A DNA stretch of 64,000 bases from Chrysoporthe austroafricana (lineage: Eukaryota; Ascomycota; Sordariomycetes; Diaporthales; Cryphonectriaceae), in NCBI GenBank assembly GCA_001051155.2, contig JYIP02000007.1, forward strand, positions 1,428,342-1,492,341, in the 5' to 3' direction. Below the pieces are notes generated by a model. The model saw only the letters and a list, made by a program, of their open reading frames with translations, ran no database searches and was not told the origin of the DNA. Shown here piece after piece: positions 25,203-35,239 of this stretch (its first letter is position 1; every line of letters starts with the position of its first letter). The position numbers and the translations under genes are program-made.

Positions 25203-25753
25203 AGGGCCACTGGAGGCCCAGTCGAGATACTTGATAATTCCACAGCTTTGAAATACCCGCACAAAAGAAGTGATAGATGATAGGGGCTAACTACACATCT
25301 GTAAGAGGAGGTCTATGCTCAAAGAATTAGTTTCACAATAATACGAGATTTGATTCAAAAGTTTCCAAATCGCGGTTCTATAGGCTACGTGTGAGAGGGC
25401 TACGCTAAAGGGAAAAAAAAATCAAAATATTTGAAATTCCCAACGCGGATTCAACAACCTCGATCAGGCTGCAGATAACTTACAAGTAAGCCACTATCGT
25501 GGTTAATGGCGAGGAACCCACGGATCAAGGAAGGGAGACATTCCTAGTACCGGCGAGGCGCTTTAGCGGGTTTTGCGAACTAATGTGCTGTACAACGCAA
25601 GCCGACAACGGCGAGAGCAAGACGAATGAATATATTCTCTGTCTCAAATTCTAAGAAAATTCACCTTACACTTAAACTTGGCTGAGAAGTCCTCATTTCC
25701 ATTTCGTAACCTGGAGTCGATATGTACACCTCCGAGTCTCCCCTGACCTTGGT
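25203..25753. other. convergent spacer, no gene seen
   Basis: 550 bp between the convergent FAD oxidoreductase and P450 genes, AT-richer than the genes. No supported coding region. Confidence 0.6.
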
Positions 25754-27809
25754 TTAGTGTCTGAAAACTACTTGCAACCCCTTGCTACCCTTGGCTGGAA
25801 GCGGAATGATAAAGTCATAATTCGGATCAATATCCCGCGCGCGCTCCGTGTCATAAAGCTCCACCGTGGGCCCGCCCTGTCCATGATACAGTTCGTACTT
25901 GCGGAAAATAGTCGCCAGGATGAGAGCCAGCACCTTGTTGGCAAAGTTCATGCTAGAGGGGTGGAAGACAAGATGAGCACCGAGCCACGGAGGAAAGGAA
26001 AAAACAAAGGAAAGAAAGAAAAAAGAAGAACAAAACCCGCAGGCACACACAACAGAAGACTCACCCGACACAGTTCCTGGATCCGCGAGCAAAGCCCAGA
26101 AACGCCCTGCTGATGCTTGGATGGTCGATCCACCGCTGCGGGCGAAACGCGTAGGGGTCCTCAAACACGTCCGGGTTCATGTGCGCCGCGAGCGGGGACA
26201 TGCCGTACGTGGTGCCGGCGGGCACGACGTACCTACCGCGGTACGTGATGTTCACGTCCGGGGAGACGACCACCTGGCGCGACATGACGCCCGGGTGCAG
26301 CCGGACCGCCTCCTGGATGACGGCGTGGAGGTAGGGCAGTGCCTCGACCTGAGCGAAGGAGGGCATCGCGCCGCGGTCCGGGACGGCGGCGGCCAGCTCG
26401 TCCTGGAGCCTAGCGAGCTCCGTCGGGTTAGCGAGGAGGTGGTACATTGCCGCCACAAGCGTATAGGAGGTGGTACCCTCCCCCGCGAAGATGATGAGCT
26501 GGGCCTCGTCTATGAGGCGCCTGTCTTTTAGGTCTTCCTCGGGGAGGCCGCTGCTTAGGATGCCCTGGAAGATGGTACTGCTCTTCCTGGCCTTGGATGC
26601 CTCAGGCGAGTCTCGTATCTCGTGGACCCTGTTGATCCACCACTGCATCGCCGTTGCAAAAGAAGGGCTCGGTTCAGCACTGGTTTCTGGACCTCATATT
26701 TCATACCGTCCAGGCAGCTTGAGATCAACTTACATACTGCTTCTCCACCAGCTCCCTCCACGCGGGAAATAGCATCGGGACCACCCACAGCGGCACGGCG
26801 TGCACCAGGTCCGCCAGCCAGGGGAAGTGCATGGTCCAGTACTGAAGACGAAAGAAGGCGTCGACGGCGTCGAGGTACGGCAGACCCAGGTCGGCGCGGT
26901 CCAACAGGCCGAACGAATGGCCCATGGCGTACGTCGTGATGACGTCGTTGAGGCACGCCCGGAACAGCGGCTGCATCGCCACCGCCTCGCCGCCGCCGCC
27001 GCCGCCGCGCAGCCGGCCAAGCAGGACGCCCAGCCGCTCCTGCACGATGGGCTCGAGCCGGCGGATACTGTTGTTGGAGAAGAAGGCGTTGACCGCGTTG
27101 CGCCGGCGGCGGTGCACGTCGTGTTTACATGTCGCTACCAGGGACCCGGGCGTGCCTGTGCGCTTGCCGACCTCGATAGGCTTGTCCGTCTTGCGCCCCG
27201 CGAGAGGGAAGAGGGCTTCGATGAAGTCCGGGTCGTTGAAGTGGACCTCGCCAGGGTTGATGCGTATGATGGGTCCTTGTGGAGGAGCAAAGCTGCTGAT
27301 CAGTTGGCCGCGTCATCCAGCATCTTCTCATATCAAGGCGGCCACGTATAGTTACCATATTTCTTGTGCATATCCTCGATGACTCGGAAGTATTGACCGC
27401 CGAGGATCGCATCGTAATAGAACTCGGGCCAGTAGGACAATGCTGGACGGAGATGAGATGGGTAAGTATTGTCCTGCCAGGTAGATATGTGCCGCCATGA
27501 CAACCAGTGTACATGTGGTGCTTGGACTCACCCATCCATCGTGGCCCCGGTATATCGGACAGGTCATGAAAGTACACTGCATCAGGCCATAGTCAACATG
27601 TTTCAGTTTTTGATCGGATAGGCGTCGAGTGCGTAATTACATCGGTAGGTGCCAAGCCAGACAACCCAACCAAGGATGGCAGATGTGACCACCAAGGCGG
27701 TCTTTCCGGGGCCCCAGTCCTCAAGGAGCTTGCTTGAGAACACTTGCGCATGGGCCAGCATGTCCAGCGATGTCGGGACCGTAAAGAGGTTTGTCATTTC
27801 CACAGGCAA
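25754..27809 (-). CDS. cytochrome P450 monooxygenase
   Basis: Complete microsomal class II P450 of 539 aa. Exons 27641-27809, 27532-27576, 27356-27442, 26734-27275, 26065-26642 and 25754-25952 add to 1,620 nt. An N-terminal hydrophobic anchor (TALVVTSAILGWVVWL) is followed, after splicing, by the fungal hinge YRLYFHDLSDIPGP. The I-helix oxygen-binding motif is AGEGTT (334-339), K-helix ExxR is E392-R395 (EAVRLHP), the PERF region is FRPQRW, and the haem loop is FARGSRNCVG with Cys472. All key residues are present and all five introns keep phase, so the enzyme should be active. It is convergent with the FAD oxidoreductase and divergent from the secreted oxidase, as expected of a cluster tailoring gene. 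Its substrate cannot be inferred. Confidence 0.93.
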
Positions 27810-28504
27810 TTGGGACTAGACTCGAGCAACTTAGTTCTGTACCGCCGAGACAATGTGATCTTGCCCGACCTCGAACACCACGATGCCTGGGAGTGATGCC
27901 AATGGGAGAGCTGGAATGAAAACACCAGATATGAAAATAAACAACCGAATTCCTGCCAACCTGTAAACGCCTGATCTCGACTCTCAAGTCTCGGTTCCTC
28001 TAGACCCTACTGAGGATATCCTACCCTTTCGATCTGTGGTACGGGAGGACCCAATCACATCAACACATGATAACCAGTCATCCGACGATTGTAAGCATTG
28101 TCATCATGACAGTGTATCTTTTCTGTCAGCCAGGACAAATCTCACCAGGGCATATGCTGACGCCAATATTGTCTGCACGCCGCTAATAGTGCTCACTGCT
28201 CACACAATTACCTTATTTACCTAGCCTAGGGATCCTAATTCCGATAATAACAGTGTAGTATAATACAAGAAATCCCGAACTGGACCCGGGCCCGGGCCTG
28301 GAGCATATTGGCGAATGCAGGCCAACATTCGGTCTCTGTAGAAAGAAAAGGGAGGAGGCATTTCAAAATCAGCGCTCCCGAGTACAAAATAACGATTCCT
28401 TTTTTGTTGTCTGCTGGGAGACTTGTGGTGCTCACCGATCTATACGTGTTCGCGTCTGGCTTTGCTTCGACGTCAACGGTAGTATTAATCAGTAGTAACC
28501 AGCC
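27810..28504. promoter_or_regulatory. divergent intergenic region between P450 and secreted FAD oxidase
   Basis: About 695 bp between two divergent tailoring genes, probably holding both promoters. No clear palindromic factor site was found by eye. Confidence 0.4.
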
Positions 28505-30345
28505 ATGGGACAAACACGGGCTGTTATGACAGCCTTGGCCCTTCTCGCCGGAGCATTGGCAGCCCCATCGAGCAACTCCAACACAACTTCGACATGCCGC
28601 TATCTGCCTGGCGATGCCGGGTGGCCGAGCCAGGACGCGTGGGCCCAGCTTAACAACACGGTCGGGGGCAGGCTCATCGCCGGCGTGCCTCTAGGGCGGC
28701 CGTGCTTCGAGCCGGGCCTCAATGCTGCCGAGTGCACCGTCATCGAGGACGAATGGGTATCTCTAGGACCTTAGTCAGTGTGCGCGAGGAGGAGACCTCC
28801 CTCCCCCCCTTCCCGGATCCTGATGATAAGAACTGACCGAGGCTCGCCCTCCCGCCCTCCAGCACCGCGGACCCGGTGAACGTCATGTCCCCCTACTGGC
28901 AAAACAACTCGTGCGACCCCTTCTTCGGCCCAGACGGAAGCTGCGCGCTCGGCAACCTCGCCGTCTATGCTATCAACGTCAGCAACGCCCAGGACGCCGC
29001 CGCCGGGGTCCAGTTCGCCCAGGCCCACAACATCCGGCTCACTGTCAAGAATACGGGCCACGATTACCTCGGCCGCTCGGCCGGCGAGGGGTCCCTGGCG
29101 CTATGGACGCACCACCTCGACGAGGTCAGCTTCCTCGCCAACTACTCGGGCGGCGCCGACGGCTACACGGGCCCCGCGGCGCGCATCGGCGCCGGGGTCG
29201 AGTACGATAACCTGTACCCCGTCGCCAGCGCCAACGGCTACCGTGTCGTAGGCGGCTCTTGCCCCACCGTGGGCATCACGGGCGGCTTCTCCCAGGGCGG
29301 CGGGCACAGCCCATTGTCTGCTAAGTACGGTCTGGGCGCGGACCAGGTGCTCGAGTGGGAAGTGGTGACGGCTGACGGGCAGCACGCCACAGCATCGCCC
29401 ACGGAGAACCCGGATCTGTATTGGGCACTACGCGGCGGAGGGCCGGGCAACTACGCCGTGGTACTGTCCATGACGGTCAAGGCGTACCCGGACGGCCCAG
29501 CCGCAGGCGCCGGGTTCGCCTTCCTCAACGAGGACGACGATACCTTCTGGTCCGCCGTGTCGGCCTTCCTGAACCACCTGCTCATCCTCGACACCCTCGA
29601 CGGGTACATGACGGGCTTCACCCTGACCGCGCTGTCTTTTGCCCTCGACTTTGCCCTCCTCCCCGACGCCACCACCGTCGATGCCATCACGGACCCGCTA
29701 GCCCCGCTCCTCGCGGAGTTCGACGCCCTCAACATCACCCTCGCCTACAACGAGGCCCAGGTCTCGCCCAACCTGGCCGGCTGGTACGACACCTGGGCTA
29801 CCACGCTGACGTACACAACCAACAACTCGATCGGGGGCCGCCTCATCCCGAGGAGCGTCGTGCGCGACGACATGCCCTCGCTAGTGGCCGTGATCCGCGA
29901 CATCGCTGAGAACAGCACTGCGGTGGGAGGGTGCGCTCTCAACGGCGTATCCGTCAACCTGACACAGGCACGCATCGGCGCCGCCGCGGCCCCCGGCGCC
30001 AGCGCCGTGCTGCCCGCGTGGCGCGAGGCGCTCTTCACCGTGAACATCGGGATCCCGCTCGCCGAGGACGCCGGGTGGGACACCATCAGCACGGGGCAGG
30101 CGTGGCTGAACGAGAAGCAGGCCGAGCTGCGCGCTATTACGCCCGGCGGGGGCACGTATATGAACGAGGCCACGTGGGACAATCCGAACTGGAAGGAGGA
30201 TTACTTTGGGGACAACTATGCGGCGCTGTTGGCGGTCAAGGGGGCGTACGACCCGCAGAGCTTATTCTGGGCGAATGCTGCCGTTGGTAGCGATGTCTCA
30301 TGGGTTCCTGCGGCGGACGGGACTGGGAGGCTTTGCAGAGCCTAG
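28505..30345 (+). CDS. secreted berberine-bridge-enzyme-like FAD oxidase (bicovalent FAD type)
   Basis: 583-aa flavoprotein oxidase. Exons 28505-28773 and 28863-30345; the TAG seen after exon 1 is removed because the donor GTCAGT lies inside it, giving GPY-TADPVNVM. A signal peptide (TALALLAGALAAPSS) and several N-glycosylation sequons (NNT, NVS, NYS, NIT, NST) point to secretion or the vacuolar/ER pathway. His156 in NTGHDYLGRS and Cys223 in GGSCPTVG are the two FAD-linking residues of the bicovalent group. The BBE C-terminal motif NWKEDYFGDNYAALL is present. The family performs dehydrogenation and oxidative cyclisation in fungal metabolite pathways. It sits between the P450 and a broken SDR and looks intact. 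Confidence 0.92.
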
Positions 30346-30885
30346 ATATATACCAGGCGAGTTTCAAGACGGAGATCTTGTGTGGTTTGTGACTATGTTG
30401 AATGAGAGAGAGGGAAAAAAGAAGAAGAAACAGCCCGTATATGCTCACGCTAATGTGAAGAGCCCAAAAAATGCGAATCCTCCAAGCTGGTCGGGTTTTG
30501 CCTCAGTTAACTCAGACTCCTGAGAGGGGCTACCTCAGGCAGGGACAGTAGAGGTAATTACAGGTGCTTGTTATGTGAACACAACCTCTGCATTTAGCCA
30601 AGGTACTCCATATCGTTGTACTCTATGCACTCGTACTTCGTGAGTTTGCGCCTTTTTTAGTAGTGCTGTTTCCCCTGCCCTTAGCTGCGTCAATCATGGT
30701 CTGAAAAGCTGAGGCAAGTCGCGCTGAACCAAAAATAGTGTCAAAGAGCAACGGTGCAAACATTTTCTTAACTTTCGAAACAATAGTAGAGTTCATACAC
30801 GGTTAAAAAGAGAAAGCACTGATTATCTCCCAATATCCAAGGAAATCTTTTCCCCTGCCTCCAAAACTTTCCCTCCCTCACCTAC
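30346..30885. other. spacer, no gene seen
   Basis: 540 bp between the secreted oxidase and the convergent SDR relic. No coding signal. Confidence 0.55.
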
Positions 30886-31602
30886 TCAGCGACGCCTGAC
30901 AAGGTCCAAACCCCGTCCCTCGTTACACGCCTTGTCCACGTACCACTGGGGCAGCGCCCAAGTGGCGAACCGCGTGATGAAGGCCATGGATCCATACCAG
31001 ATGGGGCCGTTGGTGCCGCCCAGCAGCTGCTTGACCAGGTACTCGACAAAGGCGTCGACCTGCATCGACTCCTTGGCGTGATCCATACGCTGCTTGTAGG
31101 CTGTGTCGGTCACGTTGAAGTAGTACGACGTCTCGGGCAGCTGCATCTTGCCGCCGGTCTTGTCGAAGATGGGCGTCTTCACGGACCCGCAGTACGTCGT
31201 CACGACGCGCACCCCGAGCGGCTTCAGCTCGACCCGGAGGACTTCGGATATGCGCACCTCGGCCGCTTTGGAGCTGGCGTAGATGCCTAGAGGTATACGA
31301 GCCACAGGTCAATGGAGTCCTCTTTTCGACTCGTAAGTCAGAAAAAGCTTGGGGGGGGGGGTTCCTCTTTTTCTTCCTGTGCTACAAAAGTGGACGGCCC
31401 GACTTACCCGCCCAACACATGGGCAGAACCGCAGCCACCGAGGTGTGGTTGGAGATGAGGCCCTTGGCCTCGATGACGAGCGGGGCGAAGGCCTGGACCA
31501 CAGAGAGCAGGCCCCAGACGTTTGTGTCGTAGAGCTTCTTGGCCTCGGCGATGTCGACGTCCAGCAGCGGGCAGACGAACTCGGCGCCGGCGTTGTTGTT
31601 GC
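30886..31602 (-). pseudogene. 5'-truncated short-chain dehydrogenase (AYR1-like)
   Basis: The coding similarity begins abruptly at the NNAG motif (NNNAGAEFVCPLLDVD) and continues DTNVWGLLSVVQAFAPLVI and ISNHTSVAAVLP. A 121-bp intron (31287-31407) is followed by GIYASSKAA, the YxxxK catalytic motif, and the C-terminal half to 30886. The N-terminal Rossmann half with TGxxxGIG, about 90-110 residues, should lie at higher coordinates but nothing resembling it occurs up to 32600. Instead a (CCA)n tract directly precedes NNAG. The remnant resembles 1-acyl-dihydroxyacetone-phosphate-reductase-type SDRs common in fungal clusters. Without the cofactor loop it should be inactive; a deletion or misassembly at the CCA tract is the likely break. 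Confidence 0.72.
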
Positions 31603-32625
31603 TGGATGGTGGTGGTGGTGGTGGCGGTGGTGGTGGTAGTGGTTGACGCAAGATGGCCCGTCGCTTCTCTAGAGGTACTTTTGGTCTTTTGTCTCGGATT
31701 ATTTAATGCCGCTGCCACCTAATGACAAAACAGGCAAGCAGCACTGTTGGCTCAAGCCGGTTGCTCTCGTTTCTTCTCGCTCCAAAAAGGCCCCCAAAAC
31801 AAGTCATTCCATGCCAGGCAGAAGAAAACAGGCAAGGGTTGAGGGCAATAGAGCCTATCACAGACCTGGAGCGTAAGCCATGCGGTGCCACGACTGCACA
31901 AAAGTGTATGTGATTGCTTACCTGCACCACGTATTACTTGTAATTCATTCTGCAGCCTTCATTCCCCAGGGCTGCTGCATACTCGCACCAGGTAGACAGA
32001 GCTTCTGAATCGAGCTGTTAATCGGATTCTGTCAATTCATTCTTGCTGCTCCTGATTTATGTATATATGTATATATATAAGTACGAACATAAACTTCTGA
32101 GGATGTCTGAATTAGCTTTAGCAAGGGGTCCCTGGGAGTGCATCGGCCGCGGTCACATATGTACACTCTAGCTGGGACCCACTAACATCAATCTTGAAAA
32201 GGGAACATTTTTGCTCGGACAGCTGCCAAAGAAAATGCTGTAATCCCCGGATATCGAGCTTTATTTTTATTAAAAATGGAAAGGTGTTCCGCATTTTAAT
32301 GAATTTTGGCATAGGGGACCACGACCACTAGTACTCAGTAGTTTCTCGCCAACCAAGCCCAAGCTTATTCCTGCCAGTCTTCCTGGAATTTGATTAGCCA
32401 GATATGACTACATGGCGTCCAGCATCAGCTCCCCACCACGGCCAGGCATTTTCTCCTCTCTCTCTCTCTCTCTTACCCACCCACACACACACAGAGGCCC
32501 AAAGCGGCCATGGGCTCCTTCGATGCAGACATGTGTCTTTCTCTCGGTCCCGCGACAATGCATAACCACATTGTAATTGGACCCTGAACCAACACATTGA
32601 ATCTAATCACCCCCATTGAATCTAT
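31603..32625. other. intergenic DNA with GGT/CCA tract, no gene
   Basis: Starts with the (GGT)n tract at about 31605-31640, then AT-rich DNA (TATATATG at about 32060) and a (CT)n/(CA)n tract at 32455-32495. No coding evidence; the missing SDR 5' half was searched for here and not found. Confidence 0.55.
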
Positions 32626-33622
32626 CTATTTCCGTGCTTTGCACCTCCAATTGACGCCCGACTCCAGCAACACTTGTACGCCGGCATCGAACCCCACGCG
32701 GATGGCGCTGTGCAGCGGCGTCTGGCCCTCGTCGTCGTACACGTCCAGGTCGGCCCCCGCCGCCGCCAGCTGCCGGAGCACGGCCTCGCGCTGCTTCAGG
32801 ACCGCCCAGTGCAGCGCCGTGCGCCCGCCGTGGTCCACGCCGTCCACCGCGGCCCCCGCCTCCAGCAGCGTCCGCACCGCGTCCTCGGACCCGCCCCGCG
32901 CCGCGTGCATCAGCGCCGTCAGCCCGTCGCTGTCCGCCCCGTTGACGCCGTCGTGGTGGTGGTTGTGCGAGTGGTGCTTGAGCAGCATGCGCACGATGCG
33001 GCCGTGGCCCCTGGCCGCCGCGAGGTGGAGCGGGCCGAGCCACCCGCTGCCTTCGGGCTTGGGGCCTCGCGTGGTGCCTGCTGGGGGTGGGGGTGGTGAT
33101 TTGGATCTCGGCACTCGTGTCGTTGCGCTGGCGTCTGTTTCGTCGTCCTCGGGGAAAAACGAATAAACTCCCGTCGTCACGTCCGTGTCGGATGCGCTGG
33201 GGCGCGCTGTGAAGCCGACGATATCGGATAGGTCTAAATATGTGTTATTGTTGTTGTTGCTGTTGCTGCTGCTGTCGTGATCTTCTAGCAAGCTGCCCAC
33301 CAACGACTTGGGATACACGGCCATGTTGCCATTATAGTCTGAGTTGTCGGTCCCAAAAGCCAGCGAGAAGCCACTAGGGCTCACAACAAGTGTGTCGCTA
33401 TCTCCAGAGAGAGACGGCGTCATGAGTTGGAGTTGACTTGACGCCCCGGATGCCGCTGCTGCGCGCTCGTTTTTTGGTTGGCGATCATGTTTGCTGCGAG
33501 GCGACGCCTTCTGCTGACTTTGCTTCCCTGCGTATGTATGTATGTAAGTACTCGGTCATACTTTGCCCCACTTTGGCAAGTGATATGTTGGCGGGGGAAA
33601 AAAAAGAAAAGAAAAGAAAACA

Positions 33623-33660
<38 letters not shown>

Positions 33661-33753
33661 AAAAAGAAAACCCCACGCACAACGAAACCGGCGCTGTGCG
33701 AGCTGGTTCTGTTCCCGACGTCGAGCGACAGCGTCGTCTTGCGTCGGGTCCAT
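32626..33753 (-). CDS. bANK transcription factor (bZIP basic region plus four ankyrin repeats, TOXE-like)
   Basis: 324-aa predicted nuclear regulator. Exon 1 (33681-33753) encodes MDPTQDD followed by the bZIP-type basic region RRREQNQLAQRRFR. A 153-bp intron carrying a (TA)n run is removed, and exon 2 (32626-33527) continues KQSQQKASPRSKH and then MTPSLSG. No leucine heptads follow the basic region. Four ankyrin repeats occupy about residues 187-317 (GPLHLAAARGHG, GLTALMHAARGG, GRTALHWAVLK, GQTPLHSAIRVG). This exact architecture defines bANK proteins such as TOXE, the HC-toxin cluster activator in Cochliobolus. At the edge of the cluster it is the best candidate pathway regulator. The donor could instead be GTTGTG three bases earlier, changing one residue. 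Confidence 0.88.
33625..33657. repeat. (TA)n microsatellite in bANK intron
   Basis: About 16 TA units preceded by an A/G-rich tract, wholly inside the intron that separates the DNA-binding exon from the ankyrin exon. Confidence 0.95.
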
Positions 33754-33900
33754 GTTGTCCAGTGCAGATGTTGTGTTGCACCGGGACCTGTGTTTAAACG
33801 TAAGGCCCGAACGAAAAGGTCTCTTCGCGAACGGCGGGCGCAGGGAATGGCCCGCCTTGATATCCAGACTGCGATGGAATCTGCTCCTCTCCCCAGCCCC

Positions 33901-33962
33901 CACGTAAATTGTTGGTTGGCATGGCAGCTTCCATGTAAATTGTTGGTCGACATGGCAGCCTC
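33901..33962. repeat. two-copy 31-bp tandem repeat upstream of bANK gene
   Basis: ACGTAAATTGTTGG...CATGGCAGC recurs once with a 31-bp period (copies start at about 33902 and 33933) with four or five differences. It lies 150-210 bp upstream of the regulator start codon. Confidence 0.8.
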
Positions 33963-34661
33963 CTGGGTGGGGTGCGGCAACCACGAAAAAACGAGCCAAC
34001 CAACCTAAAACCCCGCCAGGCACACCGTAATGTGGGCATCTCGGCTACACTGTATCCTGTTGGCGCAAGCCATCAAATAACGGCCCCCAATGGGGCTGGA
34101 GGATGCGGCGGCAAGGTGAGGCGAGTCGGACGACAAGTAAGGGAACTTATTGAGAAAGAATTTCCGGGCGATGTGAGGAGGGTATTAGTGAGAATGCTTC
34201 CGAATGCTGCCGTGATACGAGCAAAGAGCATGAGGCACGGACTCCTCGACTCTGTTTCAAGTGTGCTTCTGGATGATGCTGTGGACGTCTCCGCCAAGAT
34301 CACACCACACCCGGGATGTTACAAGCCGTCGCGGGGTGTCAGTCGACACTTGCAGAAGGTTGCAAGCCTGGTAATACCAATTCGCTCCTCTGCTGTCTAA
34401 ATAGATCTATCTATCAACTAGCGTGCGTAAGCACTTACTCTTTATGAAGTCAATGTTCCATTGTTTCGTACCGTGAATGACTTCAGGTGGCGCCGGCGAG
34501 CGGTCCACGTAAGCCGAGTCAATTCAAGCGGTAGCCTCCTACTTGACTTGCTGGTAATTTTGCCCGCTTGCTTGTCTCGCAATTTCTTTCCACTTGAATT
34601 GCTTGTTCGCTTGATTACTTTCCCGATTAGGAAGGCGCAATATATATCAGCGTTCTACACA

Positions 34662-34728
34662 GTTCAGTCAGTTCAGTCAGTTCAGCCAGTTCAGTCAGTT
34701 CAGTCAGTTCAGTCAGTTCAGTCAGTTC
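34662..34728. repeat. 9-bp tandem repeat (GTTCAGTCA)n
   Basis: About 7.4 copies of GTTCAGTCA with one variant copy (GTTCAGCCA). Confidence 0.92.
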
Positions 34729-35239
34729 AATTCGTCACCCCTCGACTATTGCTATTGACAAAGTGGGCATTTGTGGTCACTGAGATGTTTCAGAGCAGCC
34801 TACGTATGTTGGTGGAAACATCGTCTACAAAATTTCTAAATAAGCAGAGGATTTTCTTGATTCTGGCTCATGTATCCTTCGCGACGGCTGAGTGGTGGCC
34901 ACCAAGACAGTTGATTGTTGACTGTTGAGGAGCGGGCTGCTTCATATGCGCACAATTATGTCCATGCAGACTAGGATGAGAGCGTTATGATGTTCCTGTT
35001 GACCGGGGAGGCACTTCATCCGTACATAGAGAGTTACAACAAAAGGAAACAGCTAAATCTTGTTACGTTCTAAACAGAATGCTCCGAGATGGCAGCGGCA
35101 GATCCATATGACCTGTGGTCTCATCTATACATCTGTTCTATCTTTGAGGACTTTAGCGGTATGCTGTAATACCTGCGCATGCCGATATACAGGGCTGAAA
35201 AATCATACCTACTCCGTACCCTCGCCACTCGCGTCTCAA

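Larger units (their letters stand above)
33754..35239. other. promoter/intergenic DNA right of cluster
   Basis: 1.5 kb with the bANK promoter and the 3' flank of ivdA. No conserved reading frame recognised. It contains the two tandem repeats listed separately and is a natural right border for the cluster. Confidence 0.5.

Noticed and set aside
28774..28862. Premature stop ending the secreted FAD oxidase early
   Set aside because: The TAG contains the GTCAGT donor; splicing restores a 583-aa frame with expected family sequence.
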